Origin: UBA4055 sp036721445
GTDB taxonomy: Bacteria; UBA4055
Assembly (NCBI GenBank): GCA_036721445.1
Contig: DAIMKZ010000028.1
Span: 1 to 25,519 of the forward strand
Direction of reading: 5' to 3'
DNA: 25,519 nt
Each line of letters opens with the position of its first letter. Position 1 is the stretch's first letter. The notes beneath the pieces were generated by a model. It saw nothing but the letters and a program-made list of their open reading frames with translations, was not told where the DNA came from and made no database searches. This document shows positions 1 through 7,759 of the stretch, piece after piece. The position numbers were made by a program, and so were the translations under genes.

Positions 1-116
1 TTATTTACAACTGTCATTTATTATTGTATTTGGAACGCAAACTATTTCAAGGAACCAAAATATAAGAGTTTAAATTTTAAATGCAAGGTATTTTTTTACG
101 CTTAAAAATTGTAATA

Positions 117-145
117 TTGACATTAAGGTCTTGATATACTAAATT
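117..145 (+). promoter_or_regulatory. Sigma70-type promoter of ispD
   Basis: The -35 box TTGACA lies at 117-122 and the -10 box TAAATT at 140-145, with a 17 bp spacer. The predicted transcription start is near 152, which is downstream of a GTG at 149 and therefore helps decide the ispD start. Bases 1-116 are AT-rich and I see no gene in them. Confidence 0.65.
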
Positions 146-169
146 TATGTGTCAATAACGGAGGGCAAT

Positions 170-886
170 TTGTCTAAAACGATAGCGCTTATAACCGCGG
201 GTGGTTCGGGTCATAGGATGGGGTCCGACACAAAAAAACAGTATATCGAGATAAGAAACAAGCCTATACTGGCTCATACTATTCACAGATTTCAGATCAC
301 GGAACAGATCGACGAAATAGTTATAACAGTTCCTGAAGAAGATATTGACTTCGTAAGGCATAATATCGTGGAAAGATATAATTTTACTAAGCTTAAGCGC
401 ATCATACCGGGAGGTTTGACCAGGCAGGATTCCGTTTCTAAAGCACTCGATAACATTGATACAGACGATGACGACATAATACTTATACACGACGCTGTAA
501 GACCTTTCATTTCCCACGAAATAATAACTGAGTGCATAAATTCCCTTAGCGATGCGGATGGATCAATTGTAGGTATAAAGCCGGTAAATACCATAAAACA
601 GTTGTCAGACAGTTACGTCGGATCGACTCTGGACAGGAACGATCTGATCTCAGTACAGACCCCGCAGACATTCAGGTTCGGCCTGATAAAAAAGTGTCAT
701 AATGCCGCAAAAGAAAATAAATTCAATGCAACTGACGATTCGGCACTGCTTGAAAAATTCGGAGAGACAGTACTTGGAAGGCAACCTGTCATAAGTGTAG
801 TTCAGGGCAATTCGTTCAACATAAAGATCACCGACAGGAACGATCTTGTGATCGCATCGGCTATTATGGACTCTTTATCTATATAG
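170..886 (+). CDS. ispD: 2-C-methyl-D-erythritol 4-phosphate cytidylyltransferase
   Basis: IspD transfers CMP from CTP to methylerythritol phosphate, the third step of the MEP isoprenoid pathway, in the cytosol. The family motifs are present in order: the nucleotide-binding loop ITAGGSGHRMG followed by KKQY, then RQDSV, HDAVRPF, QTPQTF and TDDSALLEKFG. Length is about 238 residues, normal for a stand-alone IspD with no IspF fusion. I chose TTG at 170 because GGAGGG at 160-165 sits at the right distance and the product then starts just before the first beta strand. The longer reading from GTG at 149 would put the ribosome binding site inside the gene and start upstream of the predicted transcript. 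The gene is monocistronic and its 3' end overlaps the convergent lipoprotein gene by 12 bases. Function is secure; the start is inferred. Confidence 0.95.
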   Translation: MSKTIALITAGGSGHRMGSDTKKQYIEIRNKPILAHTIHRFQITEQIDEIVITVPEEDIDFVRHNIVERYNFTKLKRIIPGGLTRQDSVSKALDNIDTDDDDIILIHDAVRPFISHEIITECINSLSDADGSIVGIKPVNTIKQLSDSYVGSTLDRNDLISVQTPQTFRFGLIKKCHNAAKENKFNATDDSALLEKFGETVLGRQPVISVVQGNSFNIKITDRNDLVIASAIMDSLSI

Positions 887-1438
887 GTTTATTATTTCAT
901 CCTGCCACTGCCTGTACGGTTTATACCATTTTGCCGAGTTGTTCAGGCTGTCGATATAAGACGCGACCGAATCTTCAGATAAGGTCAGAATGCTGGTGAA
1001 TTGTATTGAATCGAAGGTTAATATAGTGTCTGTCAGATCCGGATTTGTCAAAACGATACGGAAAAGAGTATCTCCGTAGACCAGGCTATTTTGTCTGTAT
1101 ATTTTTCTGAAATAAAGAGAGTCCGAATCATATTTAACTGCGTAGAGGTTGGAATCATTGCCTAAATTACAGCTGTATTCATCATATTCATAGTTTGTGA
1201 TGCCGTTATATTTCAGCAGAGCATTTTCAGTATAGGCAACAGTATCAAGCGATATCCCGTTTCTTGACATTTCGGCATAATATACCGCTTTTGAAAAGAC
1301 GATATCCGATAAGTCCGACAGCTGATACTCATTGAATTTGGAAAAGTCGATCCTGACATAATCGTCCTCAAGTTCCGGTGTACACGAGATAAGAATCAGC
1401 AGAGTCAGAACGGCCGTTAAATATATTTTCATTTTCAT
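875..1438 (-). CDS. Small hypothetical lipoprotein
   Basis: This 187-residue protein has a clear lipoprotein signal: MKMK, a hydrophobic run TAVLTLLILI and the lipobox LISC, followed by acidic residues (TPELEDD). It should be cut by signal peptidase II and anchored in the outer or inner membrane. The mature part is polar, rich in Asp, Ser, Tyr and Thr, with no cysteine cluster or enzyme motif that I recognise; it may be a beta-rich periplasmic domain. The ribosome binding site GGGAGG (1444-1449) lies 5 bases before the ATG. It starts 13 bases after the M16 protease stop, so the two are probably co-transcribed, but no functional link is shown. Its last 12 bases overlap the 3' end of ispD on the other strand. 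Function unknown. Confidence 0.8.
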   Translation of the reverse strand: MKMKIYLTAVLTLLILISCTPELEDDYVRIDFSKFNEYQLSDLSDIVFSKAVYYAEMSRNGISLDTVAYTENALLKYNGITNYEYDEYSCNLGNDSNLYAVKYDSDSLYFRKIYRQNSLVYGDTLFRIVLTNPDLTDTILTFDSIQFTSILTLSEDSVASYIDSLNNSAKWYKPYRQWQDEIINLYR

Positions 1439-1451
1439 TTTTACCTCCCGG

Positions 1452-4379
1452 TCAGATTATTTCCGTCAGTTTATCGAATATCGCGCCGTCTTTTTTTATT
1501 TTATCCGCATTCCCTATCGCGGTTATGATCGACCTTTCTAAGAATTCCCTGAAAAGCCCTGCGTACTCAATAATGTCTTTCTGCTTTGTATTTAATATGC
1601 CGCAGACTGTCTTTTCGACATATTCCTGATCTATTCCGGTAAGCATATCCTCCCTCGCCTTCTTTCCTTTCGCGAAAGGACTGAGAAGTGGATCGAAGGC
1701 TGCGTACGCGCCTATCTTGATGCTTGTGAAGGATTCTTCGCTCATTCTGAATTTTTCTAGGTTCTGCGGAATTTTCTTATAAGCCTCGACCGTTTTGCCT
1801 ACATTAGGGTCTCTGTAGCTTGTCATCGACAGGAATCCCGAGAACGGGTTGAAATATATCCACGCACCGTACGCGCCTCCTTTGAGCCTTATGTTCTCGA
1901 AGAGGTAATCTGATGAAAGGTAATTTTTTACTACTTCAAAAGATCCGTTATATTCAGATCCTGTGACAGGATAATTTCCGCCCATCGAAACGAAAGCGAC
2001 TTCAGAACTTGTTAAAAAGGCCTCGTTGAGAGTAAAGTCAGGATATTTCTTCATTTTTAATTCAGGTACATGACGATCTGACATCAGAGCTTTGATCTCC
2101 AGACAAAGTTCATTTGCCGCCCTTATGCCGTCAGAATCTGATACAACACCGAAGTGAATGTTATTTGAGTTGAAAATGTATGCAGAAAGCAGCTTCAATT
2201 TACCGAGCGCGCCATTAAGTTCAGAATCTATATTGTCATATATTTTTTTAGTGGTGTAGTATGAAGTAAGACCCTTTACCATCTCCAGAAATTTGCCGCG
2301 TTCGCTTACACAGGCTTTAAGCCTTGTAACGGAATAATCGTAGCCCTCGGATTTCAGGCCGACTTCTCTCTGCTGATGCCTGCTGATAAGAACTTCTTTG
2401 ACTCTTTCGAAATTTGAATAATCCTTATTTGAAATAAGGTCTTTGAGTATTTCTCCGGCTTTGAATATATACTTTTTTAGTGTTTTAATTTCGAAGTACA
2501 GGATTGGTGTGAACTTCATCGGATCTTTAACGTTGTCCAGCATGGTCAGAGCAAAGTCGAATCCCCCGAAATACATTGATATTTCCTTGTATAAGACATC
2601 GTAGGGACGCTTTTTCGTCCCGGCTTCCCTGAAAAGATCAGTAAGCAGGGTCAGGTAGGGAAGAAGATCCACTGGTACGCTGCTCAGATCGAAACCTATG
2701 CTCAGATATACTATATCATTTGTAAAATATTCATTTGAGTAAAGATAAGTTCCGCCAAGATCTATCAGGTCAGGCACCGTAAGGATTATTTTGCTCTGTA
2801 TATCAGTGACCCTAAGCTTCGGAACTTTTGCAATGTCCTCTTCTTTATTTTCGGCTTCCTGCTCAGCTTTGAACCTCGCGGTTTCACCGATCAGTTCTTC
2901 AGTCTGGACTTCCGAGAGAGTATTTTTGTGTTCCCTGAGTTTTTTATTTTCTCTTATTAACTTTTTATCTGACAGTCCGACATCAGGTATCATTGTAACT
3001 ACTGCGGTGACTTCTCTTCTCATAAGATACTTTTCAATTATTTTTTCAAGAAAGTCGGCTTCGGTCGCTTTTTTTCTAATATTTGAGATCACATGATTAA
3101 TATTTATATTTTCAAAAATGTCAATGTCGTACTGGATCAGGTGAAGTATCCTGTTAAGATAGATCAGCCCTCGCATAGATGATATTTCTTTCTCTTTCTG
3201 TTTGAACTCAAGATGATTGATCTCTGAAAGTATAAGCTCTTTATCTATACCTTCCGAAACCATTTTATTCAGGATGTCAAAATAAATATCAATAAATCTG
3301 TCTTTGTTTTCAGGTTCCGACCCTGAAATGTATGATGTTACATATGTTTCAAGCTGAGAATCGTCGAAGTACCCGGAAAAGTCTCCAGCTATGCCTGATT
3401 TCATGACAGCCTGCTTTAAAGGCGACGCGTCAGAATTGAAAATAATATTGCTGATCAGATGCATAGCTAGGCTAAGCTCGACATCTTCGGGTCTTCCGAT
3501 TATTGTTGAGAGAGCTATGTATGTTTTTCTTTCTGAAGGTTCTGAAGAATTTAAAGGATAATAATAATCCTTTTCCTTCATCGGTTCGATCCTGCCCCCT
3601 CTTCTGATAATTATCTTTGGTTCAGAGCGTTCATAACCGGACAGGTAGTTTTTGTCTATGAATTCGAGTTCCTTTTTTATATCTGAGTTTCCGTAGAGAT
3701 AAATATGAGCGTTAGTTGGATGATAGTATTTTTTGTGAAAATCTAAAAACTTCTCATATGTAAGATCGGTGATCTCGTCAGGATCTCCGCCCGAATTGAA
3801 TGAATATGTTGAGCCGGGCAGCAGAGTTTCTGAAATATATACTGACATTTGCCTCAAAGGGTTCGACATAGCCCCTTTCATTTCATTATAAACAATTCCC
3901 TGATATTCCAGAGGTTCATCCCTGCCGTTCAGCTCATAATGCCATCCTTCCTGCATAAAAGTGTGCTTCTTAAGAAGGGGCCGCAGAGTTGTATCAAGAT
4001 ATACGCTCATGAAATTGAAATATTCTTTTTCGTTCCTTGTTGAGAACGGATAATAGGTCGCGTCGGTAGAGGTGAAGGCGTTCATGAAAGTTGAAAGACC
4101 TCCCTTCATAAGTTCGGCAAAAACATCTTTTACCGGATATTTCTCCGATCCGGATAATACACTGTGCTCGAGTATATGGGCGACTCCGGTTGAGTCTTCA
4201 GGTATCGTTTTGAATGAAATGCAGAATGTTTTATTGTCATCGTCATTCTTAACCGCTGTCAGCTTTGTTCCTGTACCAGTGTGAACAAAGGACATAAGCT
4301 CCGCATTTATCTCCCGCTTGAATTCCGATCTTTCAAGTAAAAAATTATGATATATTCCGCCCTTCTCAAGTTTTTCCAT
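1452..4379 (-). CDS. M16C family zinc metallopeptidase (presequence protease-like)
   Basis: This large 975-residue protein has the inverted zinc motif HILEH (His68, Glu71 base, His72) with the third ligand Glu166 in VYNEMKGAM, as in the M16C branch (PreP and bacterial insulinase-like proteases). The size fits the full four-domain clam-shell in one chain, with an active N-terminal half and a non-catalytic C-terminal half joined by a charged linker near residues 480-520. The family degrades short unfolded peptides such as cleaved signal peptides. I see no signal peptide, so a cytosolic location is likely. The ribosome binding site GGAGAGG lies at 4382-4388. A promoter is visible in the gap before mtaB, so it is probably transcribed with the downstream lipoprotein gene. 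Exact substrate unknown. Confidence 0.92.
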   Translation of the reverse strand: MEKLEKGGIYHNFLLERSEFKREINAELMSFVHTGTGTKLTAVKNDDDNKTFCISFKTIPEDSTGVAHILEHSVLSGSEKYPVKDVFAELMKGGLSTFMNAFTSTDATYYPFSTRNEKEYFNFMSVYLDTTLRPLLKKHTFMQEGWHYELNGRDEPLEYQGIVYNEMKGAMSNPLRQMSVYISETLLPGSTYSFNSGGDPDEITDLTYEKFLDFHKKYYHPTNAHIYLYGNSDIKKELEFIDKNYLSGYERSEPKIIIRRGGRIEPMKEKDYYYPLNSSEPSERKTYIALSTIIGRPEDVELSLAMHLISNIIFNSDASPLKQAVMKSGIAGDFSGYFDDSQLETYVTSYISGSEPENKDRFIDIYFDILNKMVSEGIDKELILSEINHLEFKQKEKEISSMRGLIYLNRILHLIQYDIDIFENININHVISNIRKKATEADFLEKIIEKYLMRREVTAVVTMIPDVGLSDKKLIRENKKLREHKNTLSEVQTEELIGETARFKAEQEAENKEEDIAKVPKLRVTDIQSKIILTVPDLIDLGGTYLYSNEYFTNDIVYLSIGFDLSSVPVDLLPYLTLLTDLFREAGTKKRPYDVLYKEISMYFGGFDFALTMLDNVKDPMKFTPILYFEIKTLKKYIFKAGEILKDLISNKDYSNFERVKEVLISRHQQREVGLKSEGYDYSVTRLKACVSERGKFLEMVKGLTSYYTTKKIYDNIDSELNGALGKLKLLSAYIFNSNNIHFGVVSDSDGIRAANELCLEIKALMSDRHVPELKMKKYPDFTLNEAFLTSSEVAFVSMGGNYPVTGSEYNGSFEVVKNYLSSDYLFENIRLKGGAYGAWIYFNPFSGFLSMTSYRDPNVGKTVEAYKKIPQNLEKFRMSEESFTSIKIGAYAAFDPLLSPFAKGKKAREDMLTGIDQEYVEKTVCGILNTKQKDIIEYAGLFREFLERSIITAIGNADKIKKDGAIFDKLTEII

Positions 4380-4404
4380 CGCCTCTCCGTTGAAATACCG
4401 TCTA

Positions 4405-4434
4405 AAAATAAGCTATTTTAAGAGGTTTTGGCAA
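4405..4434 (-). promoter_or_regulatory. Promoter of the M16 protease-lipoprotein unit
   Basis: On the minus strand TTGCCA (4434-4429) and TATTTT (4410-4405) are separated by 18 bp. The predicted start is near 4398, leaving a leader of about 20 bases that holds the ribosome binding site. The -35 region TTGCCAAAA is shared with two other promoters in the window. Confidence 0.5.
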
Positions 4435-4439
4435 TCGAA

Positions 4440-5702
4440 TTAATCATTTTCCTGAATGTATTTAACTGATTCTCCTTTCCTGTAAACCTTGTCAGAAGAA
4501 AATGAGACCGGGATGTAATTTCCGCTGAGACCTGAATATGTAAAAATTCCGTTTTTTCTATCAGTAATTTTTTCGATTATCACTTCTTTTTCTTTTCCCT
4601 TTTGCGATGTATAGAACGCATGAAGTTTTGCTTCGGAGACCGCTCTTAATTTTCTGCTCCTTTTCACGATCGTATTCTGCGGTACTTTAGGCTTTAACTT
4701 CCTTGAAGGAGCGTATGGTCTGTCCGAGTAAGAGAAAACATGGGCGAAGGTGACCTTTGAATTTTTGAGATAATCAACAGACTCTTCGAACTCTTCATCA
4801 GTTTCGGTCGGAAATCCTACGATGATATCTGTAGCGATGAACACATCATTCCGCTTCGAAAGCTTTTCGATCAGGATGTCGAACTCAGAAATAGTGTATT
4901 TCCTGTTCATCAGCTTCAGTATTCTCTGCGAAGCCGACTGAAGCGGAATATGAAAATGCGGACATATCCGCTTATCATTCACGAACAACTCGATTAACTT
5001 ATCGTCGAAGCACCACGGCTCGACCGAGCTTATACGAAGCCGGAATCCTCCGACCTGCAGGATATCGTTGATAAGCTCATAAAGGCCATAATTTTCACCG
5101 TCCGAATAACTTCCAAGATCAATTCCGGTCAGAATAATTTCCTTAAATCCTTTTTCAGCAAGTTTCCTCACATCTGCCACAACAGAATCCCTTTTCCGGC
5201 TCCTTGAGTTCCCTCGTGCATATCTGATCGTGCAGTAGGTGCAGAAATTGTCGCAGCCGTCCTGAACCTTCAGAAACGCTCTCGTATGGTCCTGATACGA
5301 CAGAAGCTCGTGGTCGGCATATTCAAGATCTTTTCCTTCCGGTACCGAAACGAATTGGCCGCCTTTAAATTCCCTGACCGCTTCGAGAACATCGAATTTA
5401 TTGTTCAGCCCGAGAATAATATCCGAATCAGCTTTCAGAACTTCATTATCCGATTCAAGCTGAGTATAACACCCCAACGAAACGATCAGCGCGTCAGGAT
5501 TGTCTTTTCTCACCTTCTTCAGAAGATGCAGGAATTTATGATCGGCTTTCTCTGTTACCGTACAAGTATTGATCACGACAACATCAGCTCCTGAAGTTGA
5601 TCGCACAACAGAGTATCCTTCCTTCATGAAAATATCCTTTATCACCTCGGATTCGTAGATGTTCACCTTGCATCCGAACGTATGTACATAGACTTTTTTC
5701 AT
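4440..5702 (-). CDS. mtaB: tRNA (N6-threonylcarbamoyladenosine(37)-C2)-methylthiotransferase, MtaB type
   Basis: This radical-SAM enzyme adds a methylthio group to t6A37 of ANN-decoding tRNAs. Three N-terminal cysteines for the auxiliary cluster are in GCKVN (Cys11), NTCTV (Cys47) and LGCYT (Cys78). The SAM cluster motif is CDNFCTYC (Cys150, 154, 157). A C-terminal TRAM-like domain follows. The GCKVN signature distinguishes MtaB from MiaB and RimO. At 420 residues it is of normal length. The open frame extends upstream to 5843, but that part would run through a terminator hairpin and into rpsA and looks like no MtaB N-terminus, so I start at the ATG of MKKVYVHTFG. The ribosome binding site is weak (TTTGAG). 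Transcription comes from rpsA read-through or an AT-rich promoter in 5703-5740. Confidence 0.93.
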   Translation of the reverse strand: MKKVYVHTFGCKVNIYESEVIKDIFMKEGYSVVRSTSGADVVVINTCTVTEKADHKFLHLLKKVRKDNPDALIVSLGCYTQLESDNEVLKADSDIILGLNNKFDVLEAVREFKGGQFVSVPEGKDLEYADHELLSYQDHTRAFLKVQDGCDNFCTYCTIRYARGNSRSRKRDSVVADVRKLAEKGFKEIILTGIDLGSYSDGENYGLYELINDILQVGGFRLRISSVEPWCFDDKLIELFVNDKRICPHFHIPLQSASQRILKLMNRKYTISEFDILIEKLSKRNDVFIATDIIVGFPTETDEEFEESVDYLKNSKVTFAHVFSYSDRPYAPSRKLKPKVPQNTIVKRSRKLRAVSEAKLHAFYTSQKGKEKEVIIEKITDRKNGIFTYSGLSGNYIPVSFSSDKVYRKGESVKYIQEND

Positions 5703-5731
5703 TGACTCAAATTTAACTAATATTAATAATA

Positions 5732-5766
5732 ATGGAAATAAAAAAGGGAGTCTTCCGACTCCCTTT
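5732..5766 (-). terminator. Rho-independent terminator of rpsA
   Basis: A perfect 10 bp stem (AAAGGGAGTC at 5743-5752 pairing with GACTCCCTTT at 5757-5766) closes a four-base loop. On the minus strand it is followed by TTTTTTATTT. It lies 19 bases past the rpsA stop codon and 40 bases before mtaB. The plus-strand side has no T tract. Confidence 0.9.
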
Positions 5767-5784
5767 ATAATGATAAAAGTGAAA

Positions 5785-7548
5785 TTATTCCGCTGCGGGT
5801 GTGTCTTCAGCAGGTTTTTCTTCCTGAACTGCTGGTTCTTCAACCTTTGGTTCTTCCGCTGCCGGAACCGCTTCAGGTTCAGCGTTGACTACATTCGCCT
5901 CAATGTCTTTCTTTGAAGCCATTGAATCGCTTTTCATGAAGACTTTCCTTGATTCGGCGTTGTAAGAGTCAACGATAAGGTCAAGTTCCTGTCCTTCATT
6001 AATATTGTTGAAACCCTGAACTATGTTCTTAGGCGCGAAACCTTCTACAGGAGGTTCCTCAAGATCTACTACAAGACCTTTGTCTACTTTCTTGGTCACT
6101 TTACATTTAGTTTTGTAACCTTCAACAAGTATCTTGGCGAATTCCTCCCACGGATCTTCAAGCGTCTGCTTGTAACCTAGGGCTATTCTTCTTTCTTCCT
6201 TATTAATGTCGAGAACGATAACTTCAAGCTCTTCGCCTTTTTTAACTATCTCTTTGGCGTGTTTTAGTTTTTTCGTCCATGACAGATCGCTTATGTGAAC
6301 GAGACCGTCAATTCCTTCTTCAAGCTCAACGAACGCGCCGAACTGGGTAAGGCTTCTTACGATACCTTTGTGTTTTGTTCCTACCGGGTATTTGTTCTCG
6401 ATAATCTGCCAAGGATCCGGTTCAAGCTGTTTAAGTCCGAGAGATATTTTCTTCTCGTCTTTTTTAATGTTGAGAACAACAGCTTCTATGATGTCGCCGA
6501 GGTGAAGGTATGCGCTCGGGTGTTTAACGTGCTGAACCCAGCTCATTTCTGAAATGTGGATCAAACCTTCGATACCTTTTTCGATCTCTATGAAAGCGCC
6601 GTAATCAGTGATGCTGACCACCTTACCTGTAACTTTGCTTCCTTCGGGGAATCTTTCTTCGATGCCGTCCCACGGATGCGGTGTAAGCTGCTTAAGACCT
6701 GCGGATACTCTCTTCTTGTCGTAGTCGATGTCGAGTATCTGTATATTGATCTTTTCGTCGAGTTTGCAGACCTCGCTCGGGTGGTTGACCCTGCCCCATG
6801 AAAGATCGGTTATGTAGATGAGTCCGTCAAGTCCGTTAATGTCAACGAAAACACCGAAATCGGTGATATTCTTTACGATAGCCTCAACAGTATCTCCCAC
6901 TTGAAGCTCTTTAAGAGTCTCGTCTTTTCTCATGTTAAGGTCTTTTTCAAGTATGATCTTTCTTGAAAGAACGATATTTTTCCTGAGTTCATTGAGCTTA
7001 ACGATCTTGAAGTCCATTGTCTGGCCGATAAGCGCGTCAAAATCCCTGACGGGATATACGTCGATCTGAGAACCCGGAAGGAACGCTTCGATCCCGAACA
7101 GATCTACAACGATACCGCCTTTTACTCTCCTCAGGCATGTTCCCTGAACGATCGACTGTTCGTCGTGTACTTTCTGTACCTGCTCCCAAATCCTCATGAA
7201 ATCGGCTTTCCTCTTTGAAAGATCGAGGTTGCCGCCGCTGCTTTCCACTGATTCAAGGAAAACGCTGATTATGTCCCCTCTGTTGAGAGATTTGATATCG
7301 TCGAATTCGTCCAGCGGTATAAGCCCCTCGCTTTTGAACCCGATATCGACAGCTACTCCCGTCGGTCCGATGTTAACGATCTTACCTTCGATTATCTCGC
7401 CTTCCTTTATTTCTTTGAGCGAAGAGTCGTAGAGATCGCTCATCTCCTGTTTCTGGGCTTCGGTATATTCTTCGTCTTGAAGAGAATTAATATCGTCAAC
7501 CCACACTTCATCCTGTTCCGCAACAGAATTCTTTTGATTTTCGGTCAT
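5785..7548 (-). CDS. rpsA: 30S ribosomal protein S1
   Basis: The 587-residue protein contains six S1 RNA-binding repeats, at about residues 50-114, 133-197, 216-286, 302-373, 389-458 and 476-540. Repeats 3 to 5 carry the best consensus (for example DFGVFV, DYGAFI, QFGAFV followed by GLIHIS-type strands). A tail rich in Ala, Glu and Pro ends the protein. S1 binds mRNA on the 30S subunit and aids initiation on structured leaders. Six repeats match the proteobacterial and FCB type rather than the shorter Firmicutes form. AGGAGG lies at 7559-7564, ten bases before the ATG. It has its own promoter and terminator, so it is probably expressed as a single gene. The leader holds a palindrome that may be regulatory. 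Confidence 0.97.
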   Translation of the reverse strand: MTENQKNSVAEQDEVWVDDINSLQDEEYTEAQKQEMSDLYDSSLKEIKEGEIIEGKIVNIGPTGVAVDIGFKSEGLIPLDEFDDIKSLNRGDIISVFLESVESSGGNLDLSKRKADFMRIWEQVQKVHDEQSIVQGTCLRRVKGGIVVDLFGIEAFLPGSQIDVYPVRDFDALIGQTMDFKIVKLNELRKNIVLSRKIILEKDLNMRKDETLKELQVGDTVEAIVKNITDFGVFVDINGLDGLIYITDLSWGRVNHPSEVCKLDEKINIQILDIDYDKKRVSAGLKQLTPHPWDGIEERFPEGSKVTGKVVSITDYGAFIEIEKGIEGLIHISEMSWVQHVKHPSAYLHLGDIIEAVVLNIKKDEKKISLGLKQLEPDPWQIIENKYPVGTKHKGIVRSLTQFGAFVELEEGIDGLVHISDLSWTKKLKHAKEIVKKGEELEVIVLDINKEERRIALGYKQTLEDPWEEFAKILVEGYKTKCKVTKKVDKGLVVDLEEPPVEGFAPKNIVQGFNNINEGQELDLIVDSYNAESRKVFMKSDSMASKKDIEANVVNAEPEAVPAAEEPKVEEPAVQEEKPAEDTPAAE

Positions 7549-7580
7549 TATTAAACTACCTCCTGAATTTGAACGGTCTA

Positions 7581-7593
7581 CCGGTACTACCGG
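7581..7593. repeat. 13-base palindrome in the rpsA leader
   Basis: CCGGTA-C-TACCGG is a perfect inverted repeat with a one-base centre. It lies between the predicted rpsA transcription start (near 7611) and the ribosome binding site. Flanking AACGG (7572-7576) and CCGTT (7602-7606) can also pair, which would make a longer imperfect hairpin in the leader RNA. Confidence 0.6.
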
Positions 7594-7617
7594 AATAAAT
7601 GCCGTTTGAAGACGCGA

Positions 7618-7646
7618 AATATATGCTAATACTTAAGTAAAGTCAA
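7618..7646 (-). promoter_or_regulatory. Sigma70-type promoter of rpsA
   Basis: Minus-strand TTGACT (7646-7641) and TATATT (7623-7618) are separated by exactly 17 bp. The predicted start near 7611 gives a leader of about 60 bases before the rpsA ATG. Confidence 0.75.
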
Positions 7647-7688
7647 GTCCTGATTTGTTCGTCATTTCGGTACATAAAGAAATAAATC

Positions 7689-7717
7689 TTGCCAAAATCG
7701 AATTGATTTGGTATTTT
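7689..7717 (+). promoter_or_regulatory. Promoter of the M23 peptidase gene
   Basis: TTGCCA (7689-7694) and TATTTT (7712-7717) are separated by 17 bp. The predicted start is near 7724. The first 13 bases (TTGCCAAAATCGA) are identical to those of the etfB promoter at 13680. It is divergent from the rpsA promoter, with 42 bases between the two -35 boxes. Confidence 0.6.
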
Positions 7718-7744
7718 TGACACCGGAACGCTAACAGAAGAACC

Positions 7745-7759
7745 GAGGAGAGGAAAATA
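7745..7759 (+). promoter_or_regulatory. Ribosome binding site with candidate ATA initiation codon
   Basis: GAGGAG (7745-7750) is followed by a six-base spacer and ATA (7757-7759). No canonical start codon is available in frame for the next 39 bases. The site therefore decides the start of the M23 gene. Confidence 0.5.

Noticed and set aside
1..116. Possible small gene or RNA at the left edge
   Set aside because: Only AT-rich sequence without hairpins, ribosome binding site or tRNA features.
5697..5720. Bacteroidota-type TAnnTTTG promoter before mtaB
   Set aside because: TAAATTTG lies too close to the ATG and no TTTG -33 partner was found; other promoters here are of the classical type.
5703..5843. 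47-residue N-terminal extension of MtaB
   Set aside because: It would be encoded by the rpsA terminator hairpin and the end of rpsA, and has no similarity to MtaB; the ATG at 5702 gives the standard N-terminus.
6256..7400. Repeated DNA in rpsA as a possible repeat array
   Set aside because: The similarity comes from the S1 protein repeats; no CRISPR-like spacing or identical DNA units.
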